Positions 17,418-25,863 of a DNA stretch of 64,000 nt are shown piece after piece. The stretch is from CAVRXQ01 sp963725215. Lineage in GTDB: Bacteria; Actinomycetota; Acidimicrobiia; Acidimicrobiales; Bog-793. A program made the translations under genes and the position numbers. The notes under the pieces were generated by a model that saw only the letters and a program-made list of their open reading frames with translations, did no database searches and had not been told where the DNA came from. The stretch's first letter is position 1, and every line of letters starts with the position of its first letter. The stretch is from contig CAVRXQ010000005.1 in the NCBI GenBank assembly GCA_963725215.1, positions 1 to 64,000 of the forward strand, read 5' to 3'.

Positions 17418-17591
17418 TCATCGCTCGGACCGCCGCGTCGAGCGCCGCGACGTCCTTTCCGGTACAAGGGCCTCACCGCCTGACGCCCGCGTCGCTTCGA
17501 GGCCGGCGACCTCGCGACCCAGGTGCGCGAGACACGCGGCCACCACCGTTCCGATGTAACCACTTCCTACAACCACGAGACACTTGTTCAT
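17418..17591 (-). pseudogene. N-terminal fragment of a UDP-glucose/GDP-mannose dehydrogenase
   Basis: From ATG 17591 the frame reads MNKCLVVVGSGYIGTVVAACLAHLGREVAGLE, the Rossmann beta-alpha-beta NAD-binding start of the UDP-glucose dehydrogenase family (GxGYxG and a following 'ACLA.LGHEV.G.D'). After about 35 residues the match stops and the rest is Arg/Ser-rich chance sequence to the stop at 17418. The remaining 400 or so residues of the enzyme are missing, so this is a truncated relic. Confidence 0.6.
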
Positions 17592-17826
17592 CGTGACTCC
17601 GATCGCTCGCAAATTCCTTTAGGACTGAAGAGCTCAAAGGTCGAAAACGATCATGAGAAGCGACCACACCGCTTCACGCGTGGCTGAGCGTGGCCGATTC
17701 GCGGTGGTCGCTGTTGGCGCAAGGAAGGGCGTCGGATCGTCGACGAGCCCGGACCATGCGGATTCGCCGAGTTCGGCCAGTAAGTACTGTCACGCGGTCC
17801 GAACGATTCAAACGTCGAGGAGGACC

Positions 17827-18363
17827 ATGGCCAGCCAACCACCTCTTCCTTACGAGTTCCTCCCGTCGGTACCGGGTTTCACGGTCACAAGTACCGATGT
17901 CACCCACGGAGGCGTGCTCAAACGTGAGCAGGTGAGCGGGATGATGGGCGCGGGCGGAGAGGACCTCTCCCCCGAGCTCCGTTGGTCCGACTTTCCGGAT
18001 ACCGCCCGCAGTTTCGCCGTTACGGTCTTCGATCCTGACGCACCGACCGGCAGCGGGTTCTGGCACTGGGCAGTCTGCAATATCCCGGCACGTGTCACGG
18101 AGCTGCCGAGCGGCGCGGGCACCCCGAATGGCGCAGGTCTCCCGGCCTCGGCGGTGACCGTGCGCAATGACGCCGGCGTTCACGGATATACGGGCGCCGC
18201 GCCGCCGGAAGGTCACGGTCCGCATCGCTATGTGTTCGCGGTGCACGCCGTCGACGTCGAGACACTCGACGTCGAGCCCGAAGCGACTCCGGCGATCCTC
18301 GGATTCAACCTGACCTTTCACGTGTTGGCCCGCGCCATCCTCGTTGCGACCTACGAGCGCTGA
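17827..18363 (+). CDS. PEBP (YbhB/YbcL, Raf kinase inhibitor-like) family protein
   Basis: This 178-residue protein covers the full family length. The start at ATG 17827 follows GAGGAGGACC. Family signatures are present: DLSPELRW, VTVFDPDAPTGSGFWHW, and GHGPHRYVFAVHAVD, with a C-terminal helix. Members bind anionic phospho-ligands in a shallow pocket formed by the DPDAP and GxHRY motifs; the bacterial role is unclear. It stands alone on the plus strand between gene fragments. Confidence 0.92.
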   Translation: MASQPPLPYEFLPSVPGFTVTSTDVTHGGVLKREQVSGMMGAGGEDLSPELRWSDFPDTARSFAVTVFDPDAPTGSGFWHWAVCNIPARVTELPSGAGTPNGAGLPASAVTVRNDAGVHGYTGAAPPEGHGPHRYVFAVHAVDVETLDVEPEATPAILGFNLTFHVLARAILVATYER

Positions 18364-18401
18364 GCTTTCGCTGGATCTCCTGCGCGAAGCGGTGCCCGGA
18401 G

Positions 18402-18599
18402 TCAGCCCTCGTTGACGATCTGCGCGATGCGCGTCGTGCCCCGCCCGTCGAACATCAAGGTGTAATGGTTGACGTCGTCCAGCAACTCGGCGGTCAAGAT
18501 GGGGAGCCGTCGTTCCCAGTCGTCGGCGACAGGTAGAGACCCTCGGTGAAGGACCGTGTGGACGTGTCGGACGGAACGCGGACTGAATCGCAGTTTTGT
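18402..18599 (-). pseudogene. C-terminal fragment of an alpha/beta hydrolase
   Basis: The minus-strand frame ending at 18402 contains GSLPVADDWERRLPILTAELLDDVNHYTLMF and a final RIAQIVNEG. The 'v.dvNHYT.....ga..ia' ending is the region around the catalytic His of hydrolases and thioesterases of the alpha/beta fold. The frame has no start of its own and runs up to the repeats of the IS481-like remnant at about 18600, which probably removed the N-terminal portion. Confidence 0.45.
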
Positions 18600-18614
18600 C
18601 GGAGCCCCCTGTGG

Positions 18615-18941
18615 AGTAACAGCTGATGCGTGACAAATCAGTAACCGCTGATGGGTGGCCCTCTTCACAACGCGCCATCCATCGATAAAGGCTCTGACGA
18701 CTCACGCCGGCGGCGAGCGCCGCTTCGGCGACACTGAGGCCGTCTCGAACGACGGCGAGCACGGCGTCATAACGCTGTTCCAACTTGCTGATCTCCTTGA
18801 GCACCGCCCACCTCCTCGCGCTCTCTGAGCGGAGAACAGGTGGGTTCGAGCTGTCAAGCGTCAGCCGTTATCGCGTCGCGAATCAGCCGTTACTGCATTC
18901 CACATCTGGTGTTATCGAAACGTTGCAGATCAGGCGTTGTC
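18615..18941. mobile_element. IS481-like remnant with inverted terminal repeat motifs
   Basis: Five copies of a 13-mer related to ATCAGCCGTTACT flank a transposase fragment. Two are inverted on the left (18615-18627 and 18640-18652) and three direct on the right (18860-18872, 18882-18894 and 18929-18941, the last less exact). Subterminal repeated transposase-binding motifs in opposite orientation are expected at IS ends. Only about 330 bp remains, so this is a deleted copy. It lies directly beside tRNA-Arg(CCT). Confidence 0.6.
18645..18804 (-). pseudogene. N-terminal HTH fragment of an IS481-type transposase
   Basis: From ATG 18804: KLEQRYDAVLAVVRDGLSV followed by AALAAGVSRQSLYRWMARCEEG, the helix-turn-helix that opens IS481-family transposases (pattern 'EQRY.AV..V..G..V.EVA...GVSRQS...W'). 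After about 55 residues the catalytic domain is absent and the frame runs on into unrelated sequence. Inactive. Confidence 0.65.
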
Positions 18942-18955
18942 TTACATTTTGTCGG

Positions 18956-19028
18956 CGCCCCCGGCAGGACTCGAACCTGCGACACGCGGTTTAGGAAACC
19001 GCTGCTCTTTCCTCTGAGCTACGGGGGC
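18956..19028 (-). tRNA. tRNA-Arg (anticodon CCT)
   Basis: The minus strand folds as a 73-nt cloverleaf: acceptor GCCCCCG/CGGGGGC, D stem GCTC/GAGC, anticodon stem GCGGT/ACCGC around TTCCTAA with anticodon CCT, T arm GCAGG-TTCGAGT-CCTGC, discriminator G. It decodes AGG. CCA is not encoded. Confidence 0.95.
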
Positions 19029-19363
19029 GAATGAACGCTCCGCCTTCACGGCGTCGTCGTTGCCTCGAACCCTCATCGTACGAGGCGGTCGAGCCGACCT
19101 CCGGGTGCGGAGGCGCTTCACGCCAGCGCAACAGCAGGTCGCGCGCGGTGTTCATATCGGTGGGCGAATCGGAACCGGTGGACTGATACACCCTCGGGCG
19201 AGGATCGAGAGACGGTTCCCGCCAGGGCGAGCTCGCCTTCTGTTCGCGGGAGGACGAGTTGGCGGAAAACTTCTTAACAATGGCATTCCTGCCACTAGGC
19301 GCGGCGTGGCTCGAGTCGCAAACTGTCGAGGTTGGGGTGTCCAATCATCAAGGAGGTGAGGAG
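19029..19363. other. No convincing gene
   Basis: This is the gap between tRNA-Arg(CCT) and a small gene. Open frames on both strands are Arg/Ser/Pro-rich. Its right end carries the strong ribosome binding site AAGGAGGTGAGG (about 19350-19361) of the next gene; the promoter was not identified. Confidence 0.4.
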
Positions 19364-19582
19364 ATGATCAACCCAGGTTTTTTCGGAGCCGACGTGGAAC
19401 GGCTCACCCGGGAGTTGGGTGGCGCCCGCGGCTCGTCCGGGGTGGTCAGGGAGAGAAGGCCTCGTCAGAGGAGACCGGGTAACCGGGTACGGCTTGCAGT
19501 CGGTAGGAAGCTGATCGTGTGGGGCGAGTCCTTGGCGTGTGACATCCGTGGTGTCGAAATTGGCACGTCGGCCGCCCCCTGA
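19364..19582 (+). CDS. Small hypothetical protein, 72 aa
   Basis: An unusually strong Shine-Dalgarno (AAGGAGGTGAGG) fixes the start at ATG 19364. The protein begins MINPGFFGADVERLTRELGG, then a basic middle (ERRPRQRRPGNRVRLAVGRKL) and IVWGESLACD. The layout 'short amphipathic helix, Arg-rich patch, R-x-G-R-x-L-x-x-x-G-E-x-L' is common among small actinobacterial proteins of unknown function. It ends 24 bp before the GlxA-type regulator and may share its transcript. Confidence 0.55.
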   Translation: MINPGFFGADVERLTRELGGARGSSGVVRERRPRQRRPGNRVRLAVGRKLIVWGESLACDIRGVEIGTSAAP

Positions 19583-19606
19583 ACTGATGCGGCTGGCGAA
19601 GACGAT

Positions 19607-20608
19607 ATGAGCGATGGCAGAATTCTCCCTATTCGCAAGACACCGGCCACCGTGCGACCGCTGCTCGTGGTCCTCGTCGCCGATGGACTCGGACTGTTCG
19701 AGTTCTCGGCGGCGTGCGAGATCTTCGTCGACGACCTCTCGGAGCTCGGAGTCGATTGGTACCGAATGGTCGTCGCGTCGTCAGGCACAAAGCGCGTTTC
19801 GACGGATATCGCCGGCATCGACGTTGTCGTCGAAGGCGGCCTCGAGTTGCTACGGGAAGCACACACGATCGTCGTTCCTCCCTCGATTCTGCAACGTGAA
19901 CTGCCGGACGATGTGGCGATCGAGTTGAGGCGCGCGCACGCGCGAGGAGCGCGGCTCGTGTCTCTTTGCACCGGTGCCTTTGTTCTCGCCCGTGCGGGAC
20001 TACTCAACGGGCGCGAGGCGACGACGCACTGGTCGCGCACAGAGCAGCTGGCAGAGGAATATCCGGAGATCTCTGTGAATCCGGGTGTTCTCTACATCGA
20101 CGGGGGCGACATTTTGACTTCGGCAGGGAGCGCTGCATCACTCGACCTGTGCCTGCATATCGTTCGCAAGGATTTTGGAGCCGAGATTGCGAATGTGGTC
20201 GCGAGGGCGTTGGTTGTTCCGCCCCATCGCGACGGCGGCCAAGCACAGTTCGTGTCGCAGCCGATCCCCGCTTCGTTCGAGGGTAATCCGTTCTCGGACG
20301 CGCTCGCCTGGGCGGTCGAGAACTTGTCGGATGACATCCCTGTTGATGCACTTGCTAGACGCGCAGCAATGAGCGCTCGAACGTTTGCTCGCAAATTCCG
20401 CGAAGTGACCGGAACGACTCCGCACCAATGGCTCAGCGCGCAACGAATCGTTCTCGCGCAGCGCCTGTTGGAGGCGACGGATCTCTCAGTCGACTTGGTG
20501 GCTGCGAAAAGCGGCTTCGGGAGCGCGACGAATCTTCGGCAGATATTTCAACGAGCAACCGGTACGTCTCCCAGCGCGTACCGCCGCACATTTCGAACCG
20601 CATCATGA
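19607..20608 (+). CDS. GlxA-family transcriptional regulator (DJ-1/PfpI + AraC HTH)
   Basis: This 333-residue protein has two domains. Residues 15-190 form a DJ-1/PfpI-type amidotransferase-like fold (FEFSAACEIF, IVVPPSIL, and SLCTGAFVLARAGLLNGREATTHW around the nucleophile-elbow Cys). Residues 225-330 are an AraC-type double HTH (RAAMSARTFARKFREVTGTTPHQWL; AAKSGFGSATNLRQIFQRATGTSPSAYRR). Such regulators sense small metabolites through the first domain and activate nearby catabolic genes. Candidates here are the divergent methyltransferase or the downstream aldehyde dehydrogenase, but no target is shown. Confidence 0.92.
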   Translation: MSDGRILPIRKTPATVRPLLVVLVADGLGLFEFSAACEIFVDDLSELGVDWYRMVVASSGTKRVSTDIAGIDVVVEGGLELLREAHTIVVPPSILQRELPDDVAIELRRAHARGARLVSLCTGAFVLARAGLLNGREATTHWSRTEQLAEEYPEISVNPGVLYIDGGDILTSAGSAASLDLCLHIVRKDFGAEIANVVARALVVPPHRDGGQAQFVSQPIPASFEGNPFSDALAWAVENLSDDIPVDALARRAAMSARTFARKFREVTGTTPHQWLSAQRIVLAQRLLEATDLSVDLVAAKSGFGSATNLRQIFQRATGTSPSAYRRTFRTAS

Positions 20609-20635
20609 CGCAACGCAATTCGGACGTTCACATCT

Positions 20636-21400
20636 TCAGTTGACGCGCACCGCGGTGATGCATTCAGTTTCATAGTCAAAAAGAATCTCGTCGCCGAAGC
20701 GCTGGAGCACCGCTGAAACGTCAGAAAGCAGCGCCGCTCGTTCGGGTTCGGACATCACCGCGATCTCGCTCCAAGTAGGCCACAGCGCGAGCCAGTCCTC
20801 ATTTGTGAGGCGCATCTGCCAGGTATACGAACGCACTTCGCACGGCGAAAACCGTCCGGACTTCCCGATTGCATCCGCGTGCCACGAGATGTCATGACGC
20901 TCGCGCGGCCCCTTCGGTCCGCCGAAACGATCGCCAGCACGGCCCGCTGCAGCCTCCTCGATCGCCGTTTCGAAGTCCGGGTCGTACGGGCTGCCGTGGT
21001 TCCAGAAGACCGCGATACGACCGTTTGACGCGAGGACATCGGCGGCCTTTTTCGGCGCTACTTCTGGGTCGACCCAATGCCATGCCTGACCGGCGGTCAC
21101 GAGGTCGAAGCTCCGCCCATCGGGCTCCCACGACTCGAACGGTGCGACTTCGACGCGGATCCCGTGGGTCCGCGCCACTTCTGCCATGCGCTCGTCGATT
21201 TCGATGCCCAAGACCTCACATCCGCGTTCAGCGAACAATCGCGCTGCCTTCCCCGTACCGCAGCCGACGTCGAGGACGCGAGGTCGCCCGCCTGCGACGA
21301 GGTCGTCGATTATCGCCTCGGGATACGTCGGTCGATAGCGGTCGTAGGCCTTCGCGCGGGCGCCGAAGGACTCAGCCCGGGCGCGGTTCTCGTGGACCAC
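20636..21400 (-). CDS. Class I SAM-dependent methyltransferase
   Basis: This encodes 254 residues from a GTG start. The SAM-binding signature is clear: VLDVGCGTGKAARLFAERGCEVLGIEIDERM (motif I and the acidic end of strand 2), then FDLVTAGQAWHWVDP (motif II region). N-terminal FGARAKAYDRYRPTYPEAI matches the methyltransferase type 11 subfamily that often carries this 'Y...RP.YP' lead-in. The substrate cannot be told. Convergent with the GlxA-type regulator, 27 bp apart. Confidence 0.9.
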   Translation of the reverse strand: MVHENRARAESFGARAKAYDRYRPTYPEAIIDDLVAGGRPRVLDVGCGTGKAARLFAERGCEVLGIEIDERMAEVARTHGIRVEVAPFESWEPDGRSFDLVTAGQAWHWVDPEVAPKKAADVLASNGRIAVFWNHGSPYDPDFETAIEEAAAGRAGDRFGGPKGPRERHDISWHADAIGKSGRFSPCEVRSYTWQMRLTNEDWLALWPTWSEIAVMSEPERAALLSDVSAVLQRFGDEILFDYETECITAVRVN

Positions 21401-21527
21401 GAATGCTCCTTTACACGTCGGGCGAGGCGCTACCTGTCAGCCTTCGGACATTCGTAGCGGACGACCGTCCTTGGCGCACGCATCTGCGAGGGCGACCTTT
21501 CGGCAGTCGGGTCCTAATCTCGACGTC

Positions 21528-22976
21528 GTGACGACCATCGCGACCCCCTTTCACACTGGTTGCTACATCGGCGGCGGCTGGCGCGCCGCCAGCGGCTCGA
21601 ACCGATTCGAGGTGACCGACCCGGCGACCGAAGAGGTCATCGAGACCGTTGCTGACGCGTCCGCGGCTGACGTCTTGGAGGCCGTCGCGGCGGCACACGA
21701 CGCGCTCGGCGCCTGGGCGGCGACCCCGCCGCGGCGGCGTGGAGAGATCTTGCGGCGCGCCTTCGAGCTGATGATCGAGCGCACCGACGAGCTCGCCCGG
21801 CTGATGGTGATGGAGAACGGCAAGGCACTTCCCGACGCGCGGGCCGAGATCGCCTACGCGGCGGAGTTCTTCCGGTGGTTCTCCGAAGAGGCGGTGCGAA
21901 ACGTCGGGGAGATCGTGAACGCGCCCGCCGGGACGAACAAGATCCTCGTGCTTCGTCAACCGATCGGGGTCGCGTTTCTCATCACGCCGTGGAACTTCCC
22001 GGCGGCGATGTTGACGAGAAAGATCGGGCCGGCGCTCGCGGCGGGCACAACCGTCGTCTGCAAGCCGGCGAAAGAGACGCCGCTATCCGCGCTCGCTATC
22101 GCGGCGATCCTCGATGAAGCCGGGGTGCCGCCCGGTGTCGTGAACGTCGTGCCGACGTCACGCCCGGGCCTTCTCACCGACGCCGCGCTCGCCGACGAGC
22201 GCGTTCGCAAGCTCTCGTTCACCGGCTCGACCGAGGTCGGACGGATGCTGCTCGAGAAGGCATCTGCGCGCGTGATCTCTTCGTCGATGGAGCTCGGCGG
22301 CAACGCGCCCTTCGTCATCTTCGCCGACGCGAACCTCGACGACGCGGTGGCCGGGGCGATGCTCGCGAAGATGCGCAACGGCGGCGAGGCGTGCACTGCG
22401 GCGAACCGTTTCTACGTCGAAGCCCCGATCGCGGACGAGTTCGTCGCGCGCTTGAGCGCCGAGATGTCGGGTTTGCGCATGGGCAATGGGTTGGAAGAAG
22501 GCGTGCAGCTCGGTCCGCTCGTCAACGAGGACAGCAGAGACAAGGTCGCCCGCCTGGTCGAAAGCGCCCTCGTCGCCGGCGCGCACGCGACGACCGGCGG
22601 ATCGCGCCCCTCGGGACGTGGCTACTTCTACCCGGCGACGGTTCTCGACCGGGTCGCCCCGGGGTCGGAGATCCTGGGCACCGAGATCTTCGGGCCGGTC
22701 GCGCCCATCGTCACGTTCCACTCCGAAAAGGAGGCGATCGAGCTCGCGAACGACACGATCTTCGGCCTCGTCTCCTACGTCTACACCGGTGACCTCGCCC
22801 GCGGATTGCGGGTCTCCGAAGCGCTCGAGACGGGCATGGTCGGGTTGAACCGGGGACTCGTGTCCGATCCGTCCGCCCCCTTCGGCGGCGTCAAGCAGTC
22901 CGGGCTCGGGCGCGAGGGGGGCCACGAAGGGATGAGCGAATACCTGGAGACGAAATACATCGCCTGTTCCTGGTAG
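21528..22976 (+). CDS. NAD(P)-dependent aldehyde dehydrogenase, succinate-semialdehyde type
   Basis: Starting at GTG 21528 gives 482 residues, the standard length; the open frame upstream is not protein-like. Motifs in order: ITPWNFPAAMLTRKIGPALAAG (coenzyme binding), SFTGSTEVGRMLL (Rossmann), MELGGNAPFVIF with the general base Glu, and NGGEACTAANRFYV with the catalytic Cys, then EIFGPVAPI. The NAPF and 'KMRNGGEACTAANR' forms point to the GabD branch (succinate semialdehyde to succinate). Substrate assignment is by resemblance only. The PatB-type gene follows 37 bp downstream. Confidence 0.88.
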   Translation: MTTIATPFHTGCYIGGGWRAASGSNRFEVTDPATEEVIETVADASAADVLEAVAAAHDALGAWAATPPRRRGEILRRAFELMIERTDELARLMVMENGKALPDARAEIAYAAEFFRWFSEEAVRNVGEIVNAPAGTNKILVLRQPIGVAFLITPWNFPAAMLTRKIGPALAAGTTVVCKPAKETPLSALAIAAILDEAGVPPGVVNVVPTSRPGLLTDAALADERVRKLSFTGSTEVGRMLLEKASARVISSSMELGGNAPFVIFADANLDDAVAGAMLAKMRNGGEACTAANRFYVEAPIADEFVARLSAEMSGLRMGNGLEEGVQLGPLVNEDSRDKVARLVESALVAGAHATTGGSRPSGRGYFYPATVLDRVAPGSEILGTEIFGPVAPIVTFHSEKEAIELANDTIFGLVSYVYTGDLARGLRVSEALETGMVGLNRGLVSDPSAPFGGVKQSGLGREGGHEGMSEYLETKYIACSW

Positions 22977-23013
22977 CAAGGAGGGGGTCGCGAGCAAAGG
23001 AGGAGCCATCGTC

Positions 23014-24186
23014 GTGAGCGACGAACTCAACCTCGAGTGTTTCAACCTCTCGGACTACCAGTCCCGTCAGTGCCACAAATGGGCCCGCGACGCGCCGGAG
23101 AAGATCCCTCTGTGGGTCGCCGACATGGACTTCCCGATCGCCCCGCCGATCCGTCGAGCGCTCGAGGGGGTCATCGCGAATAGCGACCTCGGCTATCCGC
23201 CGCCCTCGCTCGAAGAGCGGCTGATCGGCGCCTTCGCCAGGTGGTCGAAGACCCGCTACGGGCTGGACGTCGATCCCGAGCTGACGATCGTCGCCACCGA
23301 CGTCATCCAGGCGCTGTACTTCGCGTTCGTCACCTTGAGCGAACCCGGGGACGGCGTCCTTGTCCTCACCCCGGCGTACCCGCCGTACTTCGTCGCCCAC
23401 GAACAGACGGGGCGCAAGATGGTCACGCACGCCTTGGAGCTCGTTGACGGCGTCTACCGCTTCGATATCGAGGCGATCCGCGCCCTCGTTCGCTCCGAGC
23501 GGCCGCGACTGATGCTTCTGTGCAATCCCCACAACCCGACCGGTCGGGTCTTTACGCGAGAAGAGCTCATCGAGCTTGCCTCGGTCGCGGAGGAATACGA
23601 CCTCGTGATCTTGTCCGACGAGGTGCACGGCGACCTCGTTTATCCGGGTGCCACCCACGTACCGATCGCGACGCTCGGGGCGGACGTCGCCCAGCGAACG
23701 ATCACGATGAATTCGGCGAGCAAGACCTTCAACCTCGCCGGATTGCGATGCGCGGTCGCCGCCTGTGGCACGCCGCAGCTCGCGGAGCGCATCACGTCGA
23801 TCCCGCGTCGCCAACGCGGCAGCATCAACAACTTGGGCATGATCGCCGCTCTCGCCGGTTGGGAGGAGGGCGGGCCGTGGCTCGACGCGGTGCTCGCCTA
23901 CTTGGAAAACAACCGCGATCGGGTGCTTGAGACCCTCAGCGATGTCCCGGGCGTGTCGTGCGCGGAGCCACAGGCGACGTACCTCGCCTGGCTCGACCTG
24001 CGCGCGTCGGGCCTCGGCGACGACCCCGCGGCGGTCTTCGCCGAACAGGCCGGGGTAACGTTGCTCCCCGGTCCGGACTTTGGCGGGGCCGGCAAGGGTT
24101 ACGCGCGGCTGAATTTCGCGACGACGGTCGAGGTGCTCGACTCCGGCTTGGAGCGGTTGCGGACCTTTCTCGTCGCGCGATCCTGA
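23014..24186 (+). CDS. PatB/MalY-type PLP-dependent C-S lyase (aminotransferase class I/II)
   Basis: This encodes 390 residues, full length, with AAAGGAGG ahead of GTG 23014. The N-terminal PLWVADMDFPIAPPIRRAL is the hallmark of the MalY/PatB group. The PLP region includes NPHNPTGRVF, LSDEVHGDL and the Schiff-base Lys in NSASKTFNLAGLRCA. Members cleave cystathionine or related cysteine S-conjugates to pyruvate, ammonia and a thiol. Placed between an aldehyde dehydrogenase and Bcp peroxiredoxin, all on the plus strand with short gaps. Confidence 0.92.
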   Translation: MSDELNLECFNLSDYQSRQCHKWARDAPEKIPLWVADMDFPIAPPIRRALEGVIANSDLGYPPPSLEERLIGAFARWSKTRYGLDVDPELTIVATDVIQALYFAFVTLSEPGDGVLVLTPAYPPYFVAHEQTGRKMVTHALELVDGVYRFDIEAIRALVRSERPRLMLLCNPHNPTGRVFTREELIELASVAEEYDLVILSDEVHGDLVYPGATHVPIATLGADVAQRTITMNSASKTFNLAGLRCAVAACGTPQLAERITSIPRRQRGSINNLGMIAALAGWEEGGPWLDAVLAYLENNRDRVLETLSDVPGVSCAEPQATYLAWLDLRASGLGDDPAAVFAEQAGVTLLPGPDFGGAGKGYARLNFATTVEVLDSGLERLRTFLVARS

Positions 24187-24261
24187 AGCTTCGTTTCGCC
24201 TTCTGCCTGTGCTTGGGGGAGGCGAGTTAGTGTGCGCGTTCTGTCGCGGACAGGAGCAGAA

Positions 24262-24726
24262 GTGAGCCAACTCAGCGCGGGGGACAAGGCGCCGGCGTTC
24301 CGCCTGGCGACAGACGACGGCGGCAGCGTCGCGCTCGAGGACTACAAGGGCCGGCGGGTCGTCGTCTACTTCTATCCGGCGGACGACACGCCTGGCTGCA
24401 CCAAAGAGGCGTGTCAGTTCAGCGACCTGATCGACGAGTACGCGGCGTTGGGCGTCGACGTGGTCGGGATCTCGCCCGACAAGGACGATTCGCACCAGCG
24501 CTTCCGCTCGAAGTACGGCTTGAAGATCCGTCTCGCCTCGGACCCGAAGCACGAGACGATGGAGCGCTACGGCGCGTGGGGCGAAAAGACGCTGTACGGA
24601 AAGAAGTCCGTCGGCGTGATCCGCTCGACCTTCGTCGTCGGTCCGGACGGTCGCGTGGAGCGTGCCTGGCACCACGTGCGCGCGGACGGGCACGCGCAAA
24701 AAGTGCTCGAGGCGTTGGGAGCCTGA
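24262..24726 (+). CDS. bcp: Thioredoxin-dependent thiol peroxidase (peroxiredoxin Bcp)
   Basis: This encodes 154 residues from GTG 24262, preceded by AGGAG. The peroxidatic Cys is in DTPGCTKEACQF, with the second Cys five residues on, as in E. coli Bcp. Conserved YFYPADDTPG, GISPDKDDSH and AWGEKTLYGKKSVGVIRSTFVV are all present. It reduces hydrogen peroxide and organic peroxides using thioredoxin. It is followed after 3 bp by an iron-sulfur F420-related protein, suggesting cotranscription. Confidence 0.95.
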   Translation: MSQLSAGDKAPAFRLATDDGGSVALEDYKGRRVVVYFYPADDTPGCTKEACQFSDLIDEYAALGVDVVGISPDKDDSHQRFRSKYGLKIRLASDPKHETMERYGAWGEKTLYGKKSVGVIRSTFVVGPDGRVERAWHHVRADGHAQKVLEALGA

Positions 24727-24729
24727 GCG

Positions 24730-25857
24730 ATGCCCCCTGAGAAGCCGCAGTGGAAAGAGCTCTTCACCGAGGTCGTCACGTCAGGGTTGTGCACGGGTTG
24801 CGCGTCGTGCATCGTCGCTTGCCCCTACGACGTACTCGACTACGACGCGGGGGGCGGTCGCTACCGCCCGTTCCACATCGACGCGGAGGGCGGGCCGGAG
24901 GACTGCACGCACGGCCAGCGCGGCTGCACCCTGTGCACGCGAGCGTGTCCGCGCTTTCGGTCGTGGGAGACCGAGATCGACACCTATCTCTTCGGACGGC
25001 CGCGCGAAGAAGATGAGATCTCAGGCGTGGCGAAAGAGACCTGGCTCGTCCGGACGACCGATCCGGAGATCGCGAGGGCCGGCCAGGACGGGGGCCTCGT
25101 CTCGGCGATGCTGATCTGGGCGCTCGAGCACGACGTCGCCGACGCGGCCCTCGTTTCGTACCTCGAAGGCGACGGAACGTCGTGGCGGGCGATCCCGGGG
25201 GTCGCGCGCACTCGCGAGGACGTCTTGCGCTCTGCCGGTTCGCGCTACACGTACTCGGCGAATCCGCTCGCGTACGCCGAGGCGACGGAGCTCGGCGCGG
25301 AGCGGATCGCGCTCGTCGGAATGAGCTGCCAGGCGTCGGCGCCAGCGGTGATGGCGGCTCGCAAGGCGGGCAAAGTCGCGCGCCGCTTCGTCCTTTCGAT
25401 CGGGCTGTTGTGCTCGAAGACCTTCGACGACTCGATCTTCGAGGAGCTCCTCGAAGCGCGCTACGGGTTGAAGCGCCAGGACATCGTCAAGATGAACGTG
25501 AAGGGCGCGCTGTTGGTCTGGACCCGCGACGGCACGGAGCACCGGATCCCGCTCAAAGAAGCGCACGGCTGGACACGGGAGGGCTGCAAACAGTGTCCGG
25601 ACTTCGCGGCGGAGCACGCAGACATCTCTGCCGGGGGGATCGGCATCGACAACGATTGGACGCTCACGATCGTGCGGACCGAGCGAGGCGCCGAGCTGCT
25701 CGGCCAGATGCGTGACGGGAACGTGATCGAGGTGAGACCGGCGACCGAAGACGAGACCGTCCTCCCACTGCTCACGAAGCTCTCACGTGTCAGCCGCCGA
25801 CACTGGCCCGAGGGCGCGGACTCGGCGCCGGCGCGCATCCCCGTCACCGCAGGCTGA
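24730..25857 (+). CDS. Coenzyme F420 hydrogenase/dehydrogenase beta subunit family protein
   Basis: This encodes 375 residues. An N-terminal two-[4Fe-4S] ferredoxin-like domain has CTGCASCIVACPYD (about 19-32) and CTLCTRACPRF (about 69-79). The FrhB N- and C-terminal domains follow, with AGQDGGLVSAMLIWALE, MSCQASAPAV, LLCSKTFDDSIFEELL, and GCKQCPDFAAEHADISAGGIG. FrhB-type proteins bind FAD and move electrons between F420 or ferredoxin and a partner. A relative in plants and cyanobacteria reduces 7-hydroxymethyl chlorophyll, so the substrate here is open. It supports F420 metabolism in this organism. Confidence 0.9.
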   Translation: MPPEKPQWKELFTEVVTSGLCTGCASCIVACPYDVLDYDAGGGRYRPFHIDAEGGPEDCTHGQRGCTLCTRACPRFRSWETEIDTYLFGRPREEDEISGVAKETWLVRTTDPEIARAGQDGGLVSAMLIWALEHDVADAALVSYLEGDGTSWRAIPGVARTREDVLRSAGSRYTYSANPLAYAEATELGAERIALVGMSCQASAPAVMAARKAGKVARRFVLSIGLLCSKTFDDSIFEELLEARYGLKRQDIVKMNVKGALLVWTRDGTEHRIPLKEAHGWTREGCKQCPDFAAEHADISAGGIGIDNDWTLTIVRTERGAELLGQMRDGNVIEVRPATEDETVLPLLTKLSRVSRRHWPEGADSAPARIPVTAG

Positions 25858-25863
25858 TCTTCC

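Noticed and set aside
22158..24699. Long minus-strand frames opposite the aldehyde dehydrogenase, PatB and Bcp genes
   Set aside because: Arg/Asp/Val-rich antisense translations with no motifs; the plus-strand genes are unmistakable.
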